This document shows positions 1 through 5,103 of a stretch of 5,103 bases of DNA, piece by piece. Source of the DNA: an uncultured Bacteroidales bacterium (GTDB lineage: Bacteria; Bacteroidota; Bacteroidia; Bacteroidales; Paludibacteraceae). A model generated the notes under the pieces. The model ran no database searches and was not told where the DNA came from. It was given only the letters and a program-made list of their open reading frames with translations. The position numbers and the translations under genes are program-made. Positions within the stretch are counted from its first letter, which is position 1. Every line of letters begins with the position of its first letter. Location of the stretch: the NCBI GenBank assembly GCA_937892015.1, contig CALAUY010000105.1:1-5103 (forward strand), read 5' to 3'.

Positions 1-30
1 TGAGGAGCGTATCCCTTGCTTCAGTTTCAT

Positions 31-73
31 CCCCCTCCCCCGCAAGCGGGACCTCCCCTACCTTAGGGGAGGA
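31..73. repeat. GC-rich REP-like palindrome with two hairpins
   Basis: Two inverted repeats sit side by side. The first is CCCGC (39-43) facing GCGGG (46-50), realistically a 4-bp stem with a CAAG loop. The second is a perfect 9-bp stem, CCTCCCCTA (52-60) and TAGGGGAGG (64-72), around a 3-base CCT loop. The C-run at 31-41 could pair alternatively with the G-rich right arm. The arrangement resembles short palindromic elements dispersed between genes in many Bacteroidales genomes; that resemblance is from memory. It might also protect or end a transcript of a gene to the left, but no T-run follows the stem on either strand, so an intrinsic terminator is not supported. Its GC-rich composition contrasts sharply with the AT-rich tract beginning near position 74. 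Confidence 0.6.
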
Positions 74-111
74 GTTAAGTAAGTAAAAAGGAACAAAGAA
101 CAACATCAAAC

Positions 112-170
112 AACGAATATATTGTCAAGCAACGAAATATATTGTTAAACAACGAATATACGGTCAAACG
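112..170. repeat. Left flank: three 19-20-bp units
   Basis: Three imperfect direct copies can be delimited at 112-130, 131-150 and 151-169. All begin AACGAA and end in a TCAAGC/TTAAAC/TCAAAC-like hexamer. The first two contain the 8-bp palindrome AATATATT (116-123 and 136-143); the third has AATATACGG instead. The first and third units are one base shorter than the 20-bp form, which shifts their phase relative to the decamer core. Similar units recur on the other side of the decamer block, so the decamers look like an expansion inside an older 20-bp array. Confidence 0.8.
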
Positions 171-280
171 ACATCAAACGACATCAAACAACATCAAACA
201 ACATCAAACGACATCAAACGACATCAAACAACATCAAACGACATCAAACGACATCAAACGACATCAAACAACATCAAGCA
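171..280. repeat. Decamer tandem array ACATCAAACR, about 11 copies
   Basis: Ten consecutive head-to-tail copies of ACATCAAAC followed by G or A occupy 171-270 with no indel. An eleventh variant, ACATCAAGCA, covers 271-280. Only the tenth base varies among the ten strict copies, in the order G A A G G A G G G A. The period is exactly 10 bp, close to one helical turn of B-DNA, so an AAA run recurs on the same face of the helix in every unit. Near-identical short units of this kind are prone to slippage during replication, so copy number may differ between strains or cells. No stem-loop potential between unit copies is evident because they are direct repeats. Confidence 0.95.
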
Positions 281-319
281 ACGAAATAAATTGTCAAACA
301 ACGAAATATATTGTCAAAC
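280..319. repeat. Right flank: two 20-bp units ending at the start codon
   Basis: Two copies lie at 280-299 and 300-319. They match AACGAAATAWATTGTCAAAC (W is A or T): the first reads AATAAATT, the second AATATATT (305-312). A third partial copy, AACGATT, fills 320-326 and is interrupted by the ATG. TATATTG at 307-313 loosely resembles the Bacteroidota -7 element (TAnnTTTG), one T short. The only nearby upstream TTG (291-293) is too close to act as the usual -33 element, so I do not call a promoter. There is no Shine-Dalgarno sequence in front of ATG 327, which is normal for Bacteroidota. Confidence 0.75.
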
Positions 320-326
320 AACGATT

Positions 327-398
327 ATGAAGAAGATATTCACATATTTACTGTGCATTGGATGCACATTATTTTTGGGAAGAGACGCGGTACTGGCA
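327..398 (+). other. Signal peptide of the giant protein
   Basis: Residues 1-24 show the classic three parts: basic start (MKK), hydrophobic core from I4 to G18 (IFTYLLCIGCTLFLG), and a short polar stretch ending VLA at 22-24, followed by QQ. Signal peptidase I cleavage is expected after A24. Cysteines at 10 and 13 were considered as lipidation sites. C13 is preceded by C-I-G rather than a standard lipobox (Leu at -3) and would leave a very short core, so a lipoprotein is less likely. Export across the inner membrane by Sec is the inference. Confidence 0.85.
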
Positions 399-3300
399 CA
401 GCAGTTGCCCGACCCGAGTTTTGAAGATTGGAGTGGTGCGACGTTCGATGGTAACATCCAGCCCAAATACTGGCACTACAGCAATGTGAGTCAGTTTGGG
501 TTCAGTTTCAATTTCGCTGATCGCCAAACAGGTCACACGGGCAGTTATTGCGTGAAAGTGGAGAACAAAGAAATGACGGTTGCCGGCATCAACGGTGGCA
601 CGTCGCCGGGTTACGTCACGTTAGGTGATGTATGGACGTACGTGCCGGGTTTGACTAACCTCAATGGCAGTACGGCCGGTGTCAAGGGTGGCATCAGTTG
701 GACGTATCGTCCCGACACGGTTGCGCTGTGGATTAAGCGCACGGGCAGCAGTGCCTCGTTGGAGAACTACAACATCGTGTACTACTCGTGGTACGGCACC
801 TCGCACGGTTCGTCGTATGGCAACAAGGGTGGCTCGTGCTCGACTATCTCGGGCGGTATCGATGATGAGGAGTCGGACATCCGTCAAGCCCTTGATGCCA
901 ATGGTTGTCAGACAACTCAGTACGCGACGCAAGTGGCCGAGGCTTCTATCTTCGAGAAAACGACGTATGCCTCTTGGACGCAACTGAAGATACCCGTGTA
1001 TTATCTGACCGACCAAGCGCCGACCAAATGTTGCGTCATTCTCTCTTCGGGCAATTACCCTGCGGGTAACGCCTCGACGGGTATATACGCCGGCAATGCC
1101 CTGTATGTGGATGATATTCAGATGATTTACTCATCGAAGATACAGAAGTTGTTCGTGGGCAATCGCGAATGGAAAGGGTTCGACCCCGATGCTCCTGTTC
1201 AGACCTATTCGTTGGGAGCAGGCGCAACCACTATCCCCGCCATCTACGCTGTTCGCGGTTCGGGTTCGCTCTCGAACAGTCGTGGTCAGTCGGCCTCTTT
1301 CCAAGGTCGTCGTCTGACCTCTTCGGAGTGCGTAATAACGCCCGGGCAGGTGGATGGAGCTCCAACAACGATTGTCGTGACGGCAGAAGATGGGAGCAGT
1401 ACGACGACCTATCAGATCAATTTCGTCAGTGCTGCATCTAACAATGCGCGATTGTCGTCCATCAGCGTTGATGGTACGCCGGTGCAGGGCTTTAGTCCGT
1501 ACGTCAACACGTATAACGTGGCGTTGCCTTATGGCACGACCGTTGCGCCGACAGTGACTGCCACCACCGATGATGCCAACGCGACGACCGTTATCACGCA
1601 AGCGACATCGCCCACAGGCACTGCCACTATCGTTGTGACGGCACAAGATGGCACGACCACCCAGACGTACACGCTCAATTTCTCGGTGGCTCAACTGACA
1701 GACAACACCTTGCAGGACATCCTCATCGATGGCGAGTCGCTGACAGGGTTCCAGCCATCTAAATCGAACTACACGTTGTCGTTGCCTCTCGGTACGACCG
1801 TTGCGCCGACGGTGACGCCCGTGAGTGCGTACGCTTCCGGCTTGCAGACGATCACTATCAGCAATGACCTGACGGCCGGTTGCGTCATCACCGTCTCGGT
1901 GCCCGGCAACAGCAGTACGCGCACGTACAAGATAACGTATCGTATTGAGGCGAGCAGCAACTCGCAGTTGTCAGACCTGCAAGTAGGCGGTACTACCGTT
2001 GAGGGGTTCAGTCCGTCACAGACCTCGTACAGTCTGTCCTTGCCTATCGGCACGACGGAACATCCGACCATCACGTGGACGGCCGGCGACTCTTACCAGA
2101 CAATCACGTTCACTGACGGTGGACTGACCTCTGCCTCGAAGATAACCGTCACGGCTGCCAATGGCTCACAGACAGTGTATCGCATCTCTTTCACCGTGTC
2201 GCAGTCGTCGAACAACGCGTTGGCAGGTATAGCCCTCGATGGCACACCTCTCGACACGTTCCATCCCGACACGCTCGCATACAGCATCACGTTGCCTGCC
2301 GGCACCAATATAGCCCCGACCATCACGTACACGCCCGGGGATGCTTATCAGACTATCGTCATGAGTCAAGGCGGGTTGAGCGGCACTACCCGCATCACGG
2401 TAAAGGCCGGCGATAACACGACTCGCGTCTATACCATCACGTTCCAAGTGACCAAATCGCTGAACGCGTTCCTGAAGATGATCTACCTCGATGGCGACTC
2501 GCTCAACGAGTTTGCTCCGCAGACGCTGGGTTACAGCCTCGTCATCCCCACCTCAATCGCGCCGGACATCACGGTTGATAAAGAGCCCGGACAGAAAATC
2601 ACCATCTCGCATCCGAGTTCGTATGGTACGGCACGTATCGTCGTAACGCCCGAAGAGGGTGATGCCAACGTCTATACCGTCACTTTCCTCTCATCGGAGA
2701 TACCGGCACCTGCCACACGTCCAGCCGACTTGCTCAACCCAGAGACGAACGCCCTGCTGCAAGACATCCTCATCGACGGCGTCTCGCTCAACGGGTTCAC
2801 GCCGACAACGTACCGCTACACCGACACGTTGCCCGAACGCACGTGGGCAGTGCCTGCCATCATGCCCATTGCCGAGACGTTCGTTCAGGAGATAACCATC
2901 GCTTACGGTGCTGTCGATGACACGACGCGCATCCATGTGGTGGCCGAAGATGGTGCCACGACGGCCGATTACAGCATCTTCTTCCCTGTCCGCAAACTGA
3001 GCGACTGCACTCTGGCCGACCTCATCGTCGATGGAGTAGGCCTCTCTTTCGACCCACAACAGACGACGTACAACATCGAGTTGCCGTACGGCACGACGGA
3101 GATGCCCGGCATCACTCCCGAACGTAAGTACGACGAACAGGCAGTGCGCACTGTGACAACCGCAACGATTGCAACTGCCTCGACGGCCACAGTCACCGTC
3201 ACCGCGCCCTCAGGCGACCAACTCACGTACACACTTTCTTTCACTGTTGCCCCGTCGGGCTTGGAGAATAGTCTCACTGCAATCATCGTCGATGGAGTAG

Positions 3301-5103
3301 GGGAGTTGGACCTCACGCAAGGTCCGACCATCAACGTGACGCTGCCTTATGGCGCAACCGACATGATAGTGACAGCCGCGTCTAAACGTTATCCCGAGCA
3401 GTCGGTAATCATCACCCCGGGCGGTCTCAGCCGTCCGACGACACTCCGTGTTCTCTCCGGACAAGTAGGTGTCAGCGACACGCTCTACACGCTCAATCCT
3501 GTGCGCACACTGAACGACCCGGGTACTCTCATCGACCTGCAAGCCGGTGGCACGACGCTTGCCGCTTTCAAGCCCGAACAGTACACGTACATCTTGCCCG
3601 TCACTGCCCGTCCGACCATTACCTACACGCCTTTTGAAGGGGCGACCGTCACCGTGACGGCATCCGACAAAAAGCATTGGGTGGCCGATGTTCAGTCGGC
3701 TGATGGCGCGTACACGCACACGTACACTATCTATTATTACTACACCAATGATGTTATCCCGTCGAACAACTTCACCTCTTGGATAGGGACGCTCTATAAT
3801 AACGGTGTTAAACCGACAGGTTGGATGGCACCGGCCGACGCGGTCGAGTCGCTGACCTACGGCATCCCGCCGCTTTTCACAGCCACATACACCACCGGTC
3901 AAGAGGTGCGGCGCAGTAACGGCGCTTATGAGAGCAATTACCCCGATGCGTCAGAAGATGGAGGCACGGTGGTGCTGCACTCTATCGACTCGTGGAACGT
4001 TATTGCCGGCACAGTGCCCGGTATCATCACCACCGGCAAACTGAACCTTACACTGAGGGCGTACAGCCTTTCAGAGATGTCCATCTCCGGCGGTATTCGG
4101 TTCCGCAACTCGCCCGACACGGTCAAACTCGACCATAAACCTATCGCCACGCAACGCGTCGATAGTTGGCGTTTCCTCTTCAACGTCCGTGAGAACGGCT
4201 CATGGACAGAACACCTCTATACGGGCTCGTATAGTGCACTGGGATCTTGGGGTACGCTTTCTATCCCGCTGAATATGACTCGACCGGACTCTATCAATGT
4301 CATCATCAACTCGATGTTCAGTGAAGATATGGACGAATACAACGGCACGCAGTTGGATATCCAGTCGAGCGAACTGCGCGTACGTAACCTCGTCTTGTGT
4401 TACAACTCGCAACTGTCGTCCGTCATGGCCGACGGTTCGCCTCTCACGTTCGTCGATGGAGTGGCCACTATTGAGGAGTCGAACCCCGACTATGTGGGTT
4501 ATCCGGAGTTCACGTTTGTCGGACAGGTAGCCGACCAAGAGCATCGCGTCACGTGGTCGGACTGGAACAACGGTTCGCGTACGGCCCTCATCCGCAATTT
4601 CGCGGAGGACGGTTCATATACCGACTACACGGTCATCCAGAACCGCCCCATCTCTACCTCTACAGCCATTGCTTATACGGTCACTTCGCAGAACGACCTC
4701 TCTGTTGAGCGCCGCTCGGAGTACCAAGAGATACAGATCATCACGTACGATACCGCCTACGTCATTGTCGTCACGGCAGAGAATGGTGATAGTCAGCGTT
4801 ATCTGGTGCGTCTGACGTTGCCTGACCTCACCCAGATAGTCACCGACATTGACCCCGTTGACCCCATCCCCGCACTTGGCACGTCCAACGGACAACTGGC
4901 CGACCTCTCGGTGGATGAAGTGACCGTCACGGGTTTTGTTCCGACGACCTACAGTTACCATCACCCCGCGCAGGGACTATATGCAGGTGTACGCTCGTAT
5001 CCGCTTGACTCGCTCTTTGAGACTATTACCGACTCACTCATCACGTGGGACGTGTATGGCGAGACGGATAACAACACGTACGTGCTCCATATAGCCCTCT
5101 CCG
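327..5103 (+). CDS. Giant exported PCMD / cadherin-like repeat protein (3' end beyond window)
   Basis: The frame is open for 1592 codons from ATG 327 to the window edge with no stop. The start is chosen because it is followed immediately by a good signal peptide and because the upstream sequence is non-coding repeat. Order of parts: signal peptide (1-24); PCMD-like domain (25-268); a degenerate repeat and nine cadherin-like repeats (269-1140); second PCMD-like domain (1146-1359); one more repeat (1360-1442); a half-length unit (1443-1506); an acidic/proline linker with DIDPVDPIP (1507-1515); and a repeat cut by the window edge (1519-1592). The likely role is a cell-surface or secreted structural or carbohydrate-binding/adhesive protein. 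No catalytic motif is recognisable and no family-specific name is justified. The C-terminus is unseen, so a type IX secretion signal or other anchor cannot be judged. Gene presence and modular type are very secure; function is inference. Confidence 0.95.
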   Translation, partial: MKKIFTYLLCIGCTLFLGRDAVLAQQLPDPSFEDWSGATFDGNIQPKYWHYSNVSQFGFSFNFADRQTGHTGSYCVKVENKEMTVAGINGGTSPGYVTLGDVWTYVPGLTNLNGSTAGVKGGISWTYRPDTVALWIKRTGSSASLENYNIVYYSWYGTSHGSSYGNKGGSCSTISGGIDDEESDIRQALDANGCQTTQYATQVAEASIFEKTTYASWTQLKIPVYYLTDQAPTKCCVILSSGNYPAGNASTGIYAGNALYVDDIQMIYSSKIQKLFVGNREWKGFDPDAPVQTYSLGAGATTIPAIYAVRGSGSLSNSRGQSASFQGRRLTSSECVITPGQVDGAPTTIVVTAEDGSSTTTYQINFVSAASNNARLSSISVDGTPVQGFSPYVNTYNVALPYGTTVAPTVTATTDDANATTVITQATSPTGTATIVVTAQDGTTTQTYTLNFSVAQLTDNTLQDILIDGESLTGFQPSKSNYTLSLPLGTTVAPTVTPVSAYASGLQTITISNDLTAGCVITVSVPGNSSTRTYKITYRIEASSNSQLSDLQVGGTTVEGFSPSQTSYSLSLPIGTTEHPTITWTAGDSYQTITFTDGGLTSASKITVTAANGSQTVYRISFTVSQSSNNALAGIALDGTPLDTFHPDTLAYSITLPAGTNIAPTITYTPGDAYQTIVMSQGGLSGTTRITVKAGDNTTRVYTITFQVTKSLNAFLKMIYLDGDSLNEFAPQTLGYSLVIPTSIAPDITVDKEPGQKITISHPSSYGTARIVVTPEEGDANVYTVTFLSSEIPAPATRPADLLNPETNALLQDILIDGVSLNGFTPTTYRYTDTLPERTWAVPAIMPIAETFVQEITIAYGAVDDTTRIHVVAEDGATTADYSIFFPVRKLSDCTLADLIVDGVGLSFDPQQTTYNIELPYGTTEMPGITPERKYDEQAVRTVTTATIATASTATVTVTAPSGDQLTYTLSFTVAPSGLENSLTAIIVDGVGELDLTQGPTINVTLPYGATDMIVTAASKRYPEQSVIITPGGLSRPTTLRVLSGQVGVSDTLYTLNPVRTLNDPGTLIDLQAGGTTLAAFKPEQYTYILPVTARPTITYTPFEGATVTVTASDKKHWVADVQSADGAYTHTYTIYYYYTNDVIPSNNFTSWIGTLYNNGVKPTGWMAPADAVESLTYGIPPLFTATYTTGQEVRRSNGAYESNYPDASEDGGTVVLHSIDSWNVIAGTVPGIITTGKLNLTLRAYSLSEMSISGGIRFRNSPDTVKLDHKPIATQRVDSWRFLFNVRENGSWTEHLYTGSYSALGSWGTLSIPLNMTRPDSINVIINSMFSEDMDEYNGTQLDIQSSELRVRNLVLCYNSQLSSVMADGSPLTFVDGVATIEESNPDYVGYPEFTFVGQVADQEHRVTWSDWNNGSRTALIRNFAEDGSYTDYTVIQNRPISTSTAIAYTVTSQNDLSVERRSEYQEIQIITYDTAYVIVVTAENGDSQRYLVRLTLPDLTQIVTDIDPVDPIPALGTSNGQLADLSVDEVTVTGFVPTTYSYHHPAQGLYAGVRSYPLDSLFETITDSLITWDVYGETDNNTYVLHIALS
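399..1130 (+). other. First PCMD-like domain (N-terminal)
   Basis: Residues 25-268 fit the pattern I recall for the putative carbohydrate metabolism domain (Pfam PCMD), a beta-sandwich domain of Bacteroidota exported proteins. The marks are FEDW at 32-35 near the mature N-terminus, Y48-W49 in PKYWHYSN, and GGISW...RPDTV at 121-132. Further on come W217 in a strand reading SWTQLKIPVYY, and a closing strand LYVDDIQMIY at 259-268. The block GGIx(W/F)xxxPDTV recurs with the same spacing in the second copy (1255-1266), which supports the assignment independently. It has five cysteines (75, 171, 194, 235, 236), a high number for one such domain. The biochemical function of the family is not established; a sugar-binding role is only a guess. 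No acid pair typical of a glycosidase can be placed. Confidence 0.65.
1536..1810 (+). repeat. Intragenic exact 17-bp direct repeat (1536-1552 and 1794-1810)
   Basis: ACGACCGTTGCGCCGAC occurs exactly at 1536-1552 and 1794-1810, in the same place (TTVAPTVT) of two adjacent cadherin-like units, 258 bp apart, which is 86 codons. The bases just after also match except one (A/G). This is a trace of tandem domain duplication at the DNA level; recombination between copies would delete or add one in-frame unit. Confidence 0.9.
1710..2798 (+). repeat. Intragenic near-identical repeat (1710-1751 and 2757-2798)
   Basis: The segments encoding LQDILIDGxSLxGF at 1710-1751 and 2757-2798 share an uninterrupted 14-bp core (GACATCCTCATCGA) and most surrounding bases, although they belong to units four positions apart. 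The offset, 1047 bp, is 349 codons, so exchange between them would stay in frame. Neighbouring units are much less alike in this segment, which suggests either gene conversion between the third-from-start and seventh-from-start units or duplication of a multi-unit block. Confidence 0.8.
3022..3301 (+). repeat. Intragenic exact 19-bp direct repeat (3022-3040 and 3283-3301)
   Basis: TCATCGTCGATGGAGTAGG is found exactly at 3022-3040 and 3283-3301, encoding IVDGVG in two adjacent units 261 bp (87 codons) apart. A shorter form (TCGTCGATGGAGT) reappears near 4450 in the unit after the second PCMD-like domain. GTA for Val and GGA for Gly are kept in both long copies although synonymous choices were free, which favours recent duplication or conversion over chance. 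Confidence 0.9.
3762..4403 (+). other. Second PCMD-like domain (internal)
   Basis: Residues 1146-1359 interrupt the repeat array and look like a complete PCMD-like domain. It opens with NNFTSW (1147-1152) and PTGW (1163-1166), then GGTVVL and a PGIITTGKL strand. The SGGIRFRNSPDTV block at 1254-1266 aligns residue for residue in spacing with the first copy. W1308 begins a strand SWGTLSIPL comparable with SWTQLKIPV around W217 of the first copy. It ends with LRVRNLVLCY (to 1359), equivalent to LYVDDIQMIY of the first domain. Overall identity with copy one looks low outside these blocks, so this is an old duplication or a separate acquisition rather than a recent copy. Unlike copy one it carries only a single cysteine (1358). 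Confidence 0.7.
4404..5103 (+). other. C-terminal part of window: one full, one half and one cut cadherin-like unit
   Basis: Residues 1360-1442 form a divergent but complete unit: it begins NSQLSSVMADGSPL and ends with AEDGSYTDYTV. It is rich in tryptophan and charged residues in the middle. Residues 1443-1506 contain only the second half of a unit (EIQIITYDTAYVIVVTAENG and a YLVRL strand) without the VDG...GFxP first half. A short linker, DIDPVDPIP (1507-1515), separates this from a new unit starting TSNGQLADLSVDEVTVTGFVP (1519 onward), which the window edge cuts. The linker suggests a domain boundary in the protein. More repeats probably follow downstream. Confidence 0.65.

Larger units (their letters stand above)
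101..326. repeat. Composite AT-rich tandem repeat filling the region upstream of the giant gene
   Basis: This stretch consists almost wholly of variants of two related units that share the core TCAAAC. A central block of 10-bp units (171-280) is flanked on the left (about 112-170) and right (280-319) by 19-20-bp units of the type AACGAAATATATTGTCAAAC. A last partial unit, AACGATT (320-326), runs straight into the ATG at 327. There is therefore no unique-sequence leader before the gene. The whole tract must contain or displace its promoter. No credible protein is encoded here: the short open frame through it is simply a 10-residue periodic translation of the repeat. Confidence 0.9.
1131..3746 (+). 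other. Array of about ten cadherin-like beta-sandwich repeats
   Basis: Residues 269-1140 hold a degenerate first unit (269-370) and nine further units starting near 371, 457, 543, 627, 711, 807, 891, 978 and 1062; most are 84-87 residues long. The consensus runs L(x)2(I/L)xVDG(x)3L(x)GFxP(x)4Y(x)3LPxGTTxxPTIT, then a middle section. It closes with a strand ITVTAxDGxxTxxY(T/R)IxF. This matches the cadherin-like beta-sandwich family (Pfam Cadherin-like) of bacterial surface proteins. Examples of the hallmarks are VDGTPVQGFSP in the second unit and TAQDGTTTQTYTLNF at its end. The unit at 711 carries a Pro-rich extension (IPAPATRPADLLNP, about 792-805), and the unit at 978 has lost the GFxP motif. 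Such arrays normally act as a rigid spacer or adhesive stalk; no calcium-binding signature was seen. Confidence 0.8.

Noticed and set aside
59..66. TACCTTAG as a Bacteroidota -7 promoter element.
   Set aside because: It lies inside the palindrome loop and arm, has one mismatch, and no TTG is at the expected upstream distance.
52..90. Intrinsic transcription terminator.
   Set aside because: The 9-bp stem is strong but is followed by AGTTAAGTAAG rather than a T-run on the + strand and by a GC-rich stretch on the - strand.
101..326. Possible CRISPR array.
   Set aside because: The units are 10 or 20 bp, contiguous and without unique spacers, and no cas gene is visible.
142..330. Small + strand open frame (62 codons, TTG start) whose TGA overlaps the ATG of the giant gene as ATGA, suggesting translational coupling.
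   Set aside because: Its protein is just the repeat translated (HQTTSND(I)K-type 10-residue period), it has no ribosome binding site, and the 10-bp period would give an open frame by chance. The ATGA overlap is probably coincidental.
327..365. Lipoprotein signal peptide with lipidation at C10 or C13.
   Set aside because: The residues before these cysteines do not form a standard lipobox, and a normal signal peptidase I site (VLA, residues 22-24) follows.
664..987. + strand frames in other phases (664-987, 1169-1441, 2659-2895, 4297-4530).
   Set aside because: They lie inside the giant coding frame, give Arg/Ser-rich low-information proteins and have no start signals.
3210..3902. Long antisense open frame (230 codons) and ten or so other antisense frames between 621 and 4964.
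   Set aside because: They are all opposite the giant gene, whose ACG/TCG/CCG-rich codons remove stop codons from the other strand. Their products are Arg/Val/Gly-rich with no recognisable domain.

Overview
The window is dominated by one very large open reading frame on the + strand. It starts at ATG 327 and is still open at the last base (1592 complete codons plus one base). The frame encodes an exported, modular, beta-rich protein with a signal peptide. After it come a PCMD-like domain (putative carbohydrate metabolism domain), about ten cadherin-like beta-sandwich repeats of roughly 84 residues, a second PCMD-like domain, and further repeat units that run off the window. No other protein-coding gene is convincing on either strand.

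The organism is most likely a member of the Bacteroidota, probably an uncultivated Bacteroidales from a gut-like habitat. The reasons are the PCMD plus cadherin-like architecture, the absence of a Shine-Dalgarno sequence before a well-supported start, and an upstream GC-rich palindrome of the interspersed kind common in Bacteroidales genomes. This placement is inference; no rRNA or marker gene is present. The codon choice is distinctive (ACG for Thr, TCG for Ser, CCG for Pro are frequent). It removes stop codons from the antisense frames and so creates many false antisense ORFs.

Layout: 1-90 is non-coding with a GC-rich double-hairpin, REP-like palindrome at 31-73. 101-326 is an AT-rich composite tandem repeat: a core array of 10-bp units (ACATCAAACR, 171-280) flanked on both sides by 19-20-bp units that carry AATATATT. 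This repeat reaches the start codon directly, so the whole presumptive leader and promoter region is repetitive. 327-5103 is the giant gene.

Functionally the picture is a long surface or secreted stalk of beta-sandwich repeats with two carbohydrate-associated domains, expressed (if at all) from a repeat-built upstream region whose length could vary by slippage. The most interesting parts are the helically phased 10-bp array abutting the start codon and the duplicated PCMD domain bracketing a repeat array. No enzyme active site can be assigned, and the C-terminus (where a type IX secretion or other anchoring signal might lie) is outside the window.
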